Shown: positions 25,043 to 32,151 of the stretch, one piece after another
Position numbering within the stretch: position 1 is the stretch's first letter
Layout of the letters: each line of letters begins with the position of its first letter
DNA from: Gammaproteobacteria bacterium 54_18_T64
GTDB lineage: Bacteria; Pseudomonadota; Gammaproteobacteria; Pseudomonadales; Porticoccaceae
Assembly: GCA_002162825.1 (NCBI GenBank)
Contig: MAAU01000031.1
Location: forward strand, 1,155 to 33,305
Direction of reading: 5' to 3'
DNA length: 32,151 nt
Program-made: the position numbers and the translations under genes
Notes under the pieces: generated by a model
What the model was told of the DNA's origin: nothing
Database searches by the model: none
The model's input: the letters and a program-made list of their open reading frames with translations, nothing else

Positions 25043-27169
25043 CTAAAGGCTGTAGCGGATTTCTGCAAAGATGCGACGCCGGCTCAGGGGAAAATCATTG
25101 GTAATGGGGGGCACGGGTTGGCCGTTGGGGCTAGGCTCGCGGGCATCATCATTAAAAATATTTTTGCCAATTAAAGATAGCTCTAATTGCTCTGTTAGGA
25201 AGGACTTCCGCAGAGTAAAGTCGACGGTGGTGTAATCATCAATCTCTTTGCGGAGGTCATCAAATGAGCGCTTCCTATCCGTGACACGATTGGCTTGCAG
25301 GGTGATATTTAATCCGTTTGATAGGGCGGTGTTAGCACGGATATAAAACTGTTGTTCAGGAGCATTGGCCGCATCGGCATTATTGAGCTCGTCCTCCGAT
25401 TTTTGCCAGGAGTAGTTGCTCAATATCGATAGATAGTTGTTGACCTTCCATGAAGCCTCTAGCTCAATGCCGTGGCCGTATTGCTCCCCTGCATTTTGTG
25501 CTGTGCGAGTACCGCTGGCGTCCGGGACAAATTGAATAATATCCTTCCAGTAATATTTAAACAGATTTAGATCCAGGGTTAGGTTGTAGGTAGGCTTGTA
25601 ATTAAATGCCAGTTCGTAACTTTTTAAAGTTTCTGGTTTTAGGTTAGAGTTGCCGAGAGCAACCGGATTGGCCTGCCCTCCAGTTTCGGCGAATGAGGGT
25701 GCTCTAAAGGCTTCACCATAGAGTGCCTTTACCGTTAAGTTATGGCGGGCAGACCAAACTAAGGCAACTCGGGGGTTGGTGGTGTCACCAAAATCTGAAT
25801 AGTGGTCATAGCGAATGCCCGTTGTTAACTCCCAGTCGCCTGCGAGATGCCATACATCCTGAATAAAGATATGGCTGTTTTCACGTTCGTTTTCATTGAG
25901 GAAAGCGTAGGGTGTATCAGATACATCGATAAGTGGGCTGCCGGGAGGGATTGGTAGGCCGGTGGAAGGGTCAATGCCATAGTTTTTTTCTTCCTCTACT
26001 TTATAAATTTCTCCAAAGTAATAGCCGACTCCACTCATTAGTTCATGCTGTTCAATACCTCGGAAGGTACTTGTAAAATTTGCACGGTAGTGACGCTCGT
26101 AGACTTCTGGGTTGCCAATAACTCCGTTTGGAAAGGGCGGGGAAATAGCATTGCCCAGTTGATCAAAAAATGGGCCCTTGGAGCCTGGTGGAAAAAGGAT
26201 GAAGTCCTCATCCACTTCCTGAGAGGTATGGAGGTAGCTTAAATTCACTTTAATACTTGTATTTTTTGTGAACGCCCTTTCTTCAAAAATGAAGTCAACG
26301 TTATGGCGCTTACTGGCAGCTTGTCCATTCGGGTCTAATGCTTGGGCTATACCTGCACCTACACCACCTTCTCTAATTTGCGTGGCAGCATGCAAAGTGA
26401 ACTTTTGATAACTGAGTTCGACGCGAGCATCGACAGACTTAACTTCTAGATTGCTATCTCCTGGTGAAAGGGATGCAGCTGTTCCAGAAATGGCGTCAAG
26501 AAATGATTGAGAGTCAGACTTTATTTTTTCATTGTAACCGTCCGTGCTCATCCCTTCCAAAATTGCCATGTAGGAAAACTCACCGTTTGCTCCACCAGCT
26601 TTCATCCAAATGCTATTTGTATTAGAGGTGCCATGGCGGGTGCCGACTGAAACCCCGCCTATTTCTTCTGGTGAGTTCGTAATTATGTTAATAACACCAG
26701 CAAATGCATCTGCCCCGTAGATTGCTGACCCAGGCCCTCTAATAACTTCTATTCTAGAGATAGACTCGGTGGGCATTCCGCCCCAAACTTGATGCCGGTT
26801 TCCGTGAAAAAGGTTGGTTATAGGTATTCCATTAATTAACATCATGACTTGAGGGTTGAAGTCAGAATAGATACCACGGAAAGTATATATCGGATTTTGC
26901 CCAACACTACTTCTCCCGATGTGTAATCCCGGGATAGTTTCAAGGACATCATCAATGTCAGTTGCGCCAATCATTTTTATATCTTCTGCAGTAATTACTG
27001 ATGCTACTGATGGTGCTTTTGATATAGGCTGTGAAATCCCAGTTGCTATACTTACAAAGGTTTCATCGCCGTACAGTGAAGTTAGATCGTCTTCATCGGA
27101 ATATTCGGCAATAACTTGAGCTGTATTGCAAGAAATCAGAATAGCTAGCAATCCTAATATTTTCTTCAT
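25043..27169 (-). CDS. TonB-dependent outer-membrane receptor
   Basis: A 708-residue TonB-dependent receptor. The signal peptide is residues 1-21 (LGLLAILISCNTAQVIA). LISC resembles a lipobox, but a signal peptidase I site after VIA is more likely. A candidate TonB box (ETFVS) lies at about 36-40. The plug domain (about 50-165) has SVASVITAEDIKMIGATDIDDVL, YTFRGIYSD, VMMLINGIPI and IEVIRGPGSAIYGADAFAGVINI. The rest is a beta-barrel ending RRRIFAEIRYSL; the last residue is Leu rather than the usual Phe. Its ATG overlaps the stop of the citrate-synthase-like gene by 4 bp, so it belongs to the same operon. Ligand is unknown: siderophore, cobamide and peptide are all possible. The coding sequence is clearly AT-richer than the metabolic genes upstream. 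Confidence 0.93.
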   Translation of the reverse strand: MKKILGLLAILISCNTAQVIAEYSDEDDLTSLYGDETFVSIATGISQPISKAPSVASVITAEDIKMIGATDIDDVLETIPGLHIGRSSVGQNPIYTFRGIYSDFNPQVMMLINGIPITNLFHGNRHQVWGGMPTESISRIEVIRGPGSAIYGADAFAGVINIITNSPEEIGGVSVGTRHGTSNTNSIWMKAGGANGEFSYMAILEGMSTDGYNEKIKSDSQSFLDAISGTAASLSPGDSNLEVKSVDARVELSYQKFTLHAATQIREGGVGAGIAQALDPNGQAASKRHNVDFIFEERAFTKNTSIKVNLSYLHTSQEVDEDFILFPPGSKGPFFDQLGNAISPPFPNGVIGNPEVYERHYRANFTSTFRGIEQHELMSGVGYYFGEIYKVEEEKNYGIDPSTGLPIPPGSPLIDVSDTPYAFLNENERENSHIFIQDVWHLAGDWELTTGIRYDHYSDFGDTTNPRVALVWSARHNLTVKALYGEAFRAPSFAETGGQANPVALGNSNLKPETLKSYELAFNYKPTYNLTLDLNLFKYYWKDIIQFVPDASGTRTAQNAGEQYGHGIELEASWKVNNYLSILSNYSWQKSEDELNNADAANAPEQQFYIRANTALSNGLNITLQANRVTDRKRSFDDLRKEIDDYTTVDFTLRKSFLTEQLELSLIGKNIFNDDAREPSPNGQPVPPITNDFPLSRRRIFAEIRYSL

Positions 27170-28002
27170 TCTTCGCTTTTCCAGGTTCGTGTTGTTTGAT
27201 CTGTTGATAATATTCTTTCTACTCCTAGAGGGAATAGGCTTCCTTCTGGATTGTTGCGTGCATCTATGTAACAGGGGAATATACCCCCACTAAATGATAA
27301 GGCTGCTAGGTCGTTAAATTCGTTCAGTGTTAATCCATAATCGCCGGAGATTGCTGCAACGATGGCAGAAATATTAATTTGAAATTTGTATTTTGTCGTT
27401 TGAAAATAGTCGTGAATTTTGAAGGCCAATATCAGAAGTGTGTTTTTTTTGTACCCTGCTGAATAGGCAAATTTCAGTAATGGCTTAATCCTCTCGTCAA
27501 TGTTTATTAATGGCCGCCCATAACCATATATTGCCCGATAGGTATGTAGTTCTTTTTTGATGATATCTTCTAATGTGGCGCCTTCATTCAGTTTTTTTTC
27601 AGTACGCTGTAAGAAATCGAGAGCGCCCCTCGAAGTTCTTAAACCATAAATGCTTGCTTCAGACACGGCATTGCCAGCAGCCGCAGCTAGGGCCGTGGTG
27701 GAGCGAGCCGTTCCGGCAAGAGCTGCAACGCGATTGTTCCATAACCTGGGGTCTGGGAAACTAGAGCTGATGAGCCACATAGCTTCGATAACTCTCGCAA
27801 ATTCCGACATATCCCTGCCGGTAATGGCAAAAACCATGAACTCCATCCAGCTTTGATTGCTGAGCTCGGAGAATACGTCCTTCCCTCTTAGGACTACCCG
27901 TTCACCCGGAAACCAGGCCCCCATTTCAGTTTGCCAGTTGTCTTCGTATGCTTTAAGTCGTTCAGGGCCTGTCGGCGTATTTGTTAGTCCTTCAATCATC
28001 AT
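27166..28002 (-). CDS. Citrate synthase / citryl-CoA lyase-like protein B, catalytic residues not conserved
   Basis: A 278-residue protein with the outline of a citryl-CoA-lyase-size citrate synthase fold. RVVLRGKDVFSELSNQSWMEF resembles the family's N-terminal region. The segment at 159-171 (YGYGRPLINIDER) aligns with the usual GFGHP....DPR but has R163 where the catalytic His should be. KFQINISAIVAAISGDYGL aligns with the P.NADGA.AAILLDLG region but has S212 in place of the catalytic Asp. It overlaps the upstream paralogue by 11 bp and the TonB receptor by 4 bp. Its first 110 codons are GC-rich and the rest very AT-rich. It may be a non-catalytic partner, or carry a different activity. The fold assignment rests on motif recognition only. 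Confidence 0.7.
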   Translation of the reverse strand: MMIEGLTNTPTGPERLKAYEDNWQTEMGAWFPGERVVLRGKDVFSELSNQSWMEFMVFAITGRDMSEFARVIEAMWLISSSFPDPRLWNNRVAALAGTARSTTALAAAAGNAVSEASIYGLRTSRGALDFLQRTEKKLNEGATLEDIIKKELHTYRAIYGYGRPLINIDERIKPLLKFAYSAGYKKNTLLILAFKIHDYFQTTKYKFQINISAIVAAISGDYGLTLNEFNDLAALSFSGGIFPCYIDARNNPEGSLFPLGVERILSTDQTTRTWKSEE

Positions 28003-28813
28003 TTGGTACCGGCCCTGGATCGTTGGTTAGGGTAAGACCATTGCCAAAAAAGGGGTAGCGACTCCATCCCATTTTCTCTTGTTCCAGAGCGTGAACTGCG
28101 GCACCGGGTAGCCTGAGCAGGAGAAAAATCATTTCAGCTTGTTCGGGCTCGAAGCCGAGAGCAAATAACGTTGCGGCGGCGACGCCGGAAAATGCTAGTG
28201 GTGATCCGGCGTGCTGTTCAAGTGTCTGGCGATTGGTTTGCAGCCACGTCAGTGCCTCACTCTGTTCAATAGAGGTGAGGTGGTCGAGTAGTTGCTTAAC
28301 GGGTGTGGGGCAGCTCGCTCCGTTGGGGTCAAAGCCGGGTGTGTGTTCCATTTCGGGCCACACGTCGCTGCGCTCTTCCTGGGGCGGACTGTCGATGATG
28401 TCTATCCAGGATTGTAGGTCGGTGCCGCATTGCTGCCAATATTGCATGGCGACGAAGACTTCTCTGGCACCACCAAGGTTGCCGGCACCAATGGATATGG
28501 CGGCGATTAGGGCGGAGGCTCGAGTGGAGCCGCCGACACCGGCATTCATCGCACCGCGCACGCTATGGTCGCGGGGGCCTGGATTAGCCAGGGCGACTGC
28601 CAGGGCCTCAAGCATATGTGCCTGTGCTTTGCTGGGCGGATCGAGCTTAAAGAGCAGCCAGAGATATTCGATAAGACTAACTTTACCGAGCAGGTCGCCG
28701 TAGACATCAAACCCGGCGCAATAGCTTTTTGCCGCTGCAAAAGGATTGTCGGGTTCTGCCTCTTCGCGCCATATTTTGGTGGTAATTTGTTCCAGTGCTT
28801 TTTTATCAGTCAT
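27992..28813 (-). CDS. Citrate synthase / citryl-CoA lyase-like protein A, catalytic residues not conserved
   Basis: A 273-residue protein of the same broad fold. GKVSLIEYLWLLFKLDPPSK matches the family's N-terminal helix pair. RGAMNAGVGGSTRASALIAA and SIGAGNLGGAREVFVAM match the region around the first catalytic His of citrate synthase, here not His. AFSGVAAATLFALGFEPEQA and RLPGAAVHALEQ match the C-terminal part, where the usual catalytic Asp position reads Ser. The GFGHP motif seems lost: PGFDPNGASCPTPVKQL occupies that place. It begins at an ATG overlapping the TPP-enzyme stop by 4 bp (ATGA) with no Shine-Dalgarno sequence, which indicates translational coupling. It is a diverged paralogue of the next gene, not half of a broken one, because both show N- and C-terminal family regions. 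Confidence 0.72.
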   Translation of the reverse strand: MTDKKALEQITTKIWREEAEPDNPFAAAKSYCAGFDVYGDLLGKVSLIEYLWLLFKLDPPSKAQAHMLEALAVALANPGPRDHSVRGAMNAGVGGSTRASALIAAISIGAGNLGGAREVFVAMQYWQQCGTDLQSWIDIIDSPPQEERSDVWPEMEHTPGFDPNGASCPTPVKQLLDHLTSIEQSEALTWLQTNRQTLEQHAGSPLAFSGVAAATLFALGFEPEQAEMIFLLLRLPGAAVHALEQEKMGWSRYPFFGNGLTLTNDPGPVPNDD

Positions 28814-30609
28814 GATTTTTGTTGCAACGCCTTGGTTCGCATGCCTATTGGAGGGATTTCATCTTGGTCAATCCGTACGTCGAGCAGGGTTGGTTTTTGT
28901 TGGTTGAAGAGGGCTCGGCAATCCAGTGCCAGGAGATCCTCGGCAGAGTGAATAATACGGCCCTCAACACCCATGGCCTCGGCGAAGGCGGCGAAGTTTG
29001 TCGTTGGTAGACGATAGGCTATCTCTTCGGCACCGGTCATTCGCTGGCCGTGCTTGACCATGCCGTAGGCGCTGTCATTGAGCACCACAAAAATGATGGA
29101 GAGCTTTTCTTCGACGGCGACGGTGATTTCCTGGCCGTTCATCAACAGACTGCCGTCGCCGGTGATGCAGACGACGGGCTTGTCTGGCCTGGCAAGGGCT
29201 GTACCAATGGCGCTGCCAATGGCCCAGCCCATGGAGGCGAAGTTGAGTGAGGCGCGAAACAACCCGCCCTTGGCATCCCTGCGTCCCGAAATACGCCGGT
29301 CATGGGGGTGTAAATAGTGGGTCGCCCATGAAAAGCTGGCGCCAACGTCGGCTAAATAGTGGGTGTTCGCTGGAAAAATATTGGGTAGCTCTCGCATCAG
29401 GCGCTGGGGCTTGATGGGGGAAGCGTCGCTGCAGTATTTGGCCTCTTCATCCAGGCAAAAGTGTCGAACTAGTTCCAGGTTTTTCGGTGTGGGCTCGCTG
29501 ACAATGGTTTGCTCTGTGGCTATCAGTTTGCGGGTCTTGTTAAAGCCCTGGCTGTCGAAGCGCTTGAGTACGGCTTCGAAAATACTCTCCAGGCGCCCCC
29601 GCACGTGCAGAGTAGCCATCAGGGTTTTGGTGAGGTTCGATTCACTGGCTTCAATATCAATAATGCGCTGTTTGTGATGCTCGGGTTGCCAGCCCTGGCT
29701 GGCCCATTCACCGAGCTCTGCGCCGATAATGAAGATGCGATCTATTTCCGGGTCGGTGAGCAGTTGTTGCGCACTCTGGTGGCCGGAAAAGCCAATAACG
29801 CCGCGAAATAAGGGGTGGTAGGGGCTGACCAGCCCCTTGCCGTGAGGGGTCACCACCAGTAGTGCGTTGAGCCCGAGTGCCAGGTTGAGGATCAGGCCGA
29901 TGGCCTCCCCGGCACCATCGCCGATAACAAACAAGGGTTTCTTCGCCAGTCTTAATTCGCTGTAGAGCCGCCCCACGGCGTCGTTGTCAAATAGTGCTGG
30001 CTTGCGCAGTAGATCCGGTAGGTCAACCCTTGGTAGGGGCTGTGCTGGGGTCGCGCGCATCACATCGATGGGGATGCTCAAATGCACCGGCCCCATGGGT
30101 TCGGCAAAGGCGTTCATGATCGCGGTAGTGAGCTTGTGTTCAAATTGCGCGGGGTGCGAAATCAGCGTGCTGTAGCGGCAGCAGTGATTAAACAGCTCAA
30201 CGGTATTTACCCCTGTGCAGGACGATTCCTGGAAGGCGCCCGTGCCGAAGCCCGATAGTGCGGTCTGGGCGGTAATCACCAGCATCGGCACATTATTTTC
30301 GTAGGCCGAAGCGACACCGGTAATGAGGTTGGTTGCCCCGGGGCCCGTGGTGGCGCAGCAGACTCCCAGCTTGCCTGAGTTGCGCCAGTAGCCATCGGCC
30401 ATAAAGGCGGCGCCCGCTTCGTGGCGGGCCGTAATGGCGCGGGGTCCGCCGCGGCGCTCGCTGCGAGCGAGGGCGTTATAAAAGGGCTCAATGGCGCCAC
30501 CGGGAATACCAAACACGTATTCCACACCCAGTTGCTCTAGATAATTGAGCAATAAATCTCCATATTCTTGTTGTGCAGTTCCCTCTGCCTCTACTTCATA
30601 GGCAGGCAT
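28810..30609 (-). CDS. Thiamine-pyrophosphate enzyme of the acetolactate synthase superfamily
   Basis: A 599-residue TPP-dependent enzyme. The pyrimidine-binding domain has VEYVFGIPGGAIEPFYNAL and the cofactor-activating E64 in ARHEAGAAFMADGYWR, followed by CCATTGPGATNLITGVASAY. The central domain starts at about 215 (KPLFVIGDGAGEAIG). The PP-binding domain has GDGSLLMNGQEI (from 484) through N511 in VVLNDSAYGMVKHG. In acetolactate synthases a conserved Lys-His follows the AFQE motif; here it reads FNHCCR, so true acetolactate synthase is doubtful. No regulatory small subunit is present. The ATG at 30609 (AAGGG upstream) is preferred over the longer frame to 30660, because a TATAAT lies at 30660-30665. 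It heads the six-gene operon. The reaction is unknown; 2-oxoacid decarboxylation or carboligation are both possible. Confidence 0.85.
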   Translation of the reverse strand: MPAYEVEAEGTAQQEYGDLLLNYLEQLGVEYVFGIPGGAIEPFYNALARSERRGGPRAITARHEAGAAFMADGYWRNSGKLGVCCATTGPGATNLITGVASAYENNVPMLVITAQTALSGFGTGAFQESSCTGVNTVELFNHCCRYSTLISHPAQFEHKLTTAIMNAFAEPMGPVHLSIPIDVMRATPAQPLPRVDLPDLLRKPALFDNDAVGRLYSELRLAKKPLFVIGDGAGEAIGLILNLALGLNALLVVTPHGKGLVSPYHPLFRGVIGFSGHQSAQQLLTDPEIDRIFIIGAELGEWASQGWQPEHHKQRIIDIEASESNLTKTLMATLHVRGRLESIFEAVLKRFDSQGFNKTRKLIATEQTIVSEPTPKNLELVRHFCLDEEAKYCSDASPIKPQRLMRELPNIFPANTHYLADVGASFSWATHYLHPHDRRISGRRDAKGGLFRASLNFASMGWAIGSAIGTALARPDKPVVCITGDGSLLMNGQEITVAVEEKLSIIFVVLNDSAYGMVKHGQRMTGAEEIAYRLPTTNFAAFAEAMGVEGRIIHSAEDLLALDCRALFNQQKPTLLDVRIDQDEIPPIGMRTKALQQKS

Positions 30610-30659
30610 AAATCTAAACCCTTGTAATATCAATCTGTTAAGTGTGAGACTTAAAATCA

Positions 30660-30665
30660 ATTATA
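30660..30665 (-). promoter_or_regulatory. Candidate -10 element for the six-gene minus-strand operon
   Basis: On the minus strand this reads TATAAT exactly, about 50 bp upstream of the ATG at 30609. The -35 region is poor: TATTTA at a 17-bp spacing. It shares a divergent intergenic region with the aminotransferase promoter. Confidence 0.4.
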
Positions 30666-30715
30666 GTATCGGGAGTCGTTGTTAAATAGCAAGACCAATA
30701 ACGTGACACATTCGG

Positions 30716-30721
30716 TAGAAT
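30716..30721 (+). promoter_or_regulatory. Candidate -10 element for the aminotransferase gene
   Basis: TAGAAT in the context GGTAGAATGGCGGC, about 87 bp before the ATG at 30808. No good -35 is seen. A small stem (GGCTT/AAGCC) follows at 30725-30736. The same GGTAGAAT octamer occurs before the acyl-CoA ligase gene at 15944-15951. Confidence 0.3.
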
Positions 30722-30807
30722 GGCGGCTTTTAAGCCTGCCTGCGGCGTATTATCACCGCGGCTCAGATGCGCGAGCATGAATACTGAACTACGTAGAGGA
30801 AGAAGTT

Positions 30808-32133
30808 ATGACAGGGCCCGATATAAATTTAGAAAACTGGTGGCAACCCTTTACCAATGTCAGGGGTTTCCGTGCCAACCCGCGCCTGATTGAACGCGCG
30901 GAAGGCTGCTTTCTGTACACCGCCGATGGCCGCGATGTGCTCGATATCACCGCCGGCCTGTGGTGCGCCAACCTCGGCCACAGCCGTAAAGAGGTGGCCG
31001 ATGCGGTGCATAAGCAGTTGATGGATATGGACTTTTGCCCGCCCTTCCAGTTTGGTTCACCGATCACCTTTCGCTTTGCTGAAAAACTAGTTGAGCACGC
31101 GCCCGAGGCCCTGAATCGAGTGTTCTTCACCAACTCGGGCTCCGAGTCGGTTGAGACCGCGATGAAAATTGCCCACCGCTATCAATTGGCCCGCGGCAAG
31201 GCCAGTAAAACCCGCTTTATATCCCGCGAGCGGGGCTACCACGGGGTCAATGTCGGTAGTACTTCACTGCAGGGTATTCCCAATAATCGCAAGGGTTTCC
31301 CCACTTTGGAGAATGTCGACTTTCTGCCCGACCCGCTCGACATTGCCAACAACGCCTTCAGTCGGGGCCTGCCTGAAAAGGGTGTCGAAAAGCTTGATGC
31401 ACTGGAAAAAATCATCGCCACGCGGGGCGCTGAGAATATTTGCGCCTTGATTATCGAGCCCATTGTCGGTGCCGGAGGCATGGTGCCGCCGCCTAAAGGT
31501 TATCTTGAGCGCGCCCGCCAGATTTGTGACGACAATGACATCCTGTTGATTTTTGATGAGGTAGTGACCGGCTATGGCCGCACCGGCTCGGCCTTTGCCG
31601 CCGTTGAGTTCGGCGTCACCCCGGACCTGATGACCACGGCCAAAGCCATCAATGGCGGCACTGTGCCGATGGGTGGTGTGTTTATTAAAGAGGAAATTCA
31701 GCAGACCATTTTTGATGCCGCACCGGCTGGCATGCCAGAAATCTTCCATGGCAATACCTATGCCGGTGCGCCAGTGGGTGCCGCTGCAGGCCTGGCCGCC
31801 TTTGAAATCTACGAGCGTGAAGGCCTGCTGACTCGTGCCTCCGGCCCCATCGGTCAGTACTGGGAAGATGCCCTGCACAGTCTGCGCGACATCCCCCATA
31901 TTATTGATATCCGCAATTACGGTTTGCTGGGTGCCATTACCTTTGCGCCGAATACGGCTAAATACCCCACTGGCGTTGGCGTGCCGGTGCATAATAAGTG
32001 CTTTGAAAATGGTCTGCTGTGTCGTGCCGTGGCTGACAACATGGTGATGTCGCCGCCCCTGACGATTAGTGAGGCGGAGATCGATTTGTTTATCGAGCGC
32101 CTACGTCAGTCGATTAGCGATGTGCTGGGCTAG
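30808..32133 (+). CDS. Class III omega-aminotransferase (omega-amino acid:pyruvate type)
   Basis: A 441-residue PLP-dependent class III aminotransferase. It moves a terminal amino group, for example from beta-alanine, taurine or a related omega-amino acid, to pyruvate or another 2-oxoacid, leaving an aldehyde. Motifs: LYTADGRDVLDITAGLWCANLG, FTNSGSESVETAMKIA, GYHGVNVGSTSLQG, CALIIEPIVGAGGMVPPP, LIFDEVVTGYGRTG and the PLP lysine K279 in MTTAKAINGGTVPMGGV, then FHGNTYAGAPVGAAAGL. A GAGGAAGAAG ribosome site precedes the ATG. It is transcribed divergently from the TPP-enzyme operon across about 200 bp, which suggests shared control and a common pathway. Substrate cannot be fixed from sequence. 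Confidence 0.92.
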   Translation: MTGPDINLENWWQPFTNVRGFRANPRLIERAEGCFLYTADGRDVLDITAGLWCANLGHSRKEVADAVHKQLMDMDFCPPFQFGSPITFRFAEKLVEHAPEALNRVFFTNSGSESVETAMKIAHRYQLARGKASKTRFISRERGYHGVNVGSTSLQGIPNNRKGFPTLENVDFLPDPLDIANNAFSRGLPEKGVEKLDALEKIIATRGAENICALIIEPIVGAGGMVPPPKGYLERARQICDDNDILLIFDEVVTGYGRTGSAFAAVEFGVTPDLMTTAKAINGGTVPMGGVFIKEEIQQTIFDAAPAGMPEIFHGNTYAGAPVGAAAGLAAFEIYEREGLLTRASGPIGQYWEDALHSLRDIPHIIDIRNYGLLGAITFAPNTAKYPTGVGVPVHNKCFENGLLCRAVADNMVMSPPLTISEAEIDLFIERLRQSISDVLG

Positions 32134-32151
32134 TTGAACCTTGTCTTGGGG

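Noticed and set aside
27166-28813. The two citrate-synthase-like genes as halves of one gene broken by a frameshift.
   Set aside because: Each has its own N-terminal and C-terminal family regions and about 275 residues, the size of a complete citryl-CoA-lyase-type protein. They are diverged paralogues with a normal short overlap.
28810-30609. Sulfoacetaldehyde acetyltransferase (Xsc) or true acetolactate synthase, with the aminotransferase as taurine:pyruvate aminotransferase.
   Set aside because: The N-terminal sequence follows the acetolactate synthase pattern rather than Xsc as I recall it. The Lys-His after AFQE is missing, and there is no small subunit and no phosphotransacetylase gene. 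The assignment stays open.
31264-31992. Minus-strand open frame of 242 codons opposite the aminotransferase.
   Set aside because: It is antisense to clear PLP-enzyme motifs including the lysine region, and has no domain of its own.
1-32151. CRISPR arrays, tRNA or rRNA genes, insertion sequences, phage genes.
   Set aside because: No regularly spaced repeats, cloverleaf sequences, rRNA segments, transposase motifs or phage structural genes were recognised on either strand.

Overview
The window reads as chromosomal DNA of a Pseudomonas-like gammaproteobacterium, most plausibly a marine or environmental one. From memory, the left part follows the Pseudomonas aeruginosa order yqgF-yqgE-tonB3-gshB | pilG-pilH-pilI-pilJ-pilK-chpA-chpB-chpC almost exactly. 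The right part (AlkK-type acyl-CoA ligase, long acyl-CoA dehydrogenase, omega-aminotransferase, TonB receptor) suits an oligotrophic heterotroph. I cannot name the genus from the sequence alone.

Layout. 1-467: the 3' end of the twitching-motility ATPase gene pilU. 519-3542 (minus): gshB, a tonB3-like gene, yqgE and ruvX, probably one transcription unit. 3543-3748: divergent intergenic region. 3749-15603 (plus): the complete Pil-Chp chemosensory operon: response regulators PilG and PilH, adaptor PilI, chemoreceptor PilJ, methyltransferase PilK, the giant hybrid kinase ChpA, methylesterase ChpB and adaptor ChpC. It senses surface contact and steers type IV pilus extension and retraction. 15604-15994: about 390 bp without a credible gene. 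15995-19482 (plus): acyl-CoA ligase and acyl-CoA dehydrogenase, a two-step fatty-acid or methylmercaptopropionate-like module.

19538-30609 (minus) is the most unusual part. Six genes are packed with 4-bp ATGA overlaps or very small gaps. In transcription order they are: a thiamine-pyrophosphate (TPP) enzyme of the acetolactate-synthase superfamily; two different citrate-synthase/citryl-CoA-lyase-like proteins that both lack the usual catalytic residues; a TonB-dependent receptor; an orphan periplasmic binding protein; and a 1505-residue sensor. The sensor contains histidine kinase, pseudo-receiver, receiver, Hpt, receiver, GGDEF and EAL modules. A class III omega-aminotransferase (30808-32133, plus) is transcribed divergently from the head of this operon.

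Interpretation. The right-hand cluster looks like a metabolic unit (transaminase, TPP enzyme, paired citrate-synthase-fold proteins) joined translationally to a sensing unit. In the sensing unit, an outer-membrane receptor and a periplasmic binding protein would feed a kinase that controls c-di-GMP. Base composition falls from over 60% GC at the head of the operon to roughly 25-45% within its second citrate-synthase-like gene and beyond. This suggests the sensing unit and the metabolic unit have different histories. I do not recognise the pathway, and it is the best candidate here for an undescribed system.
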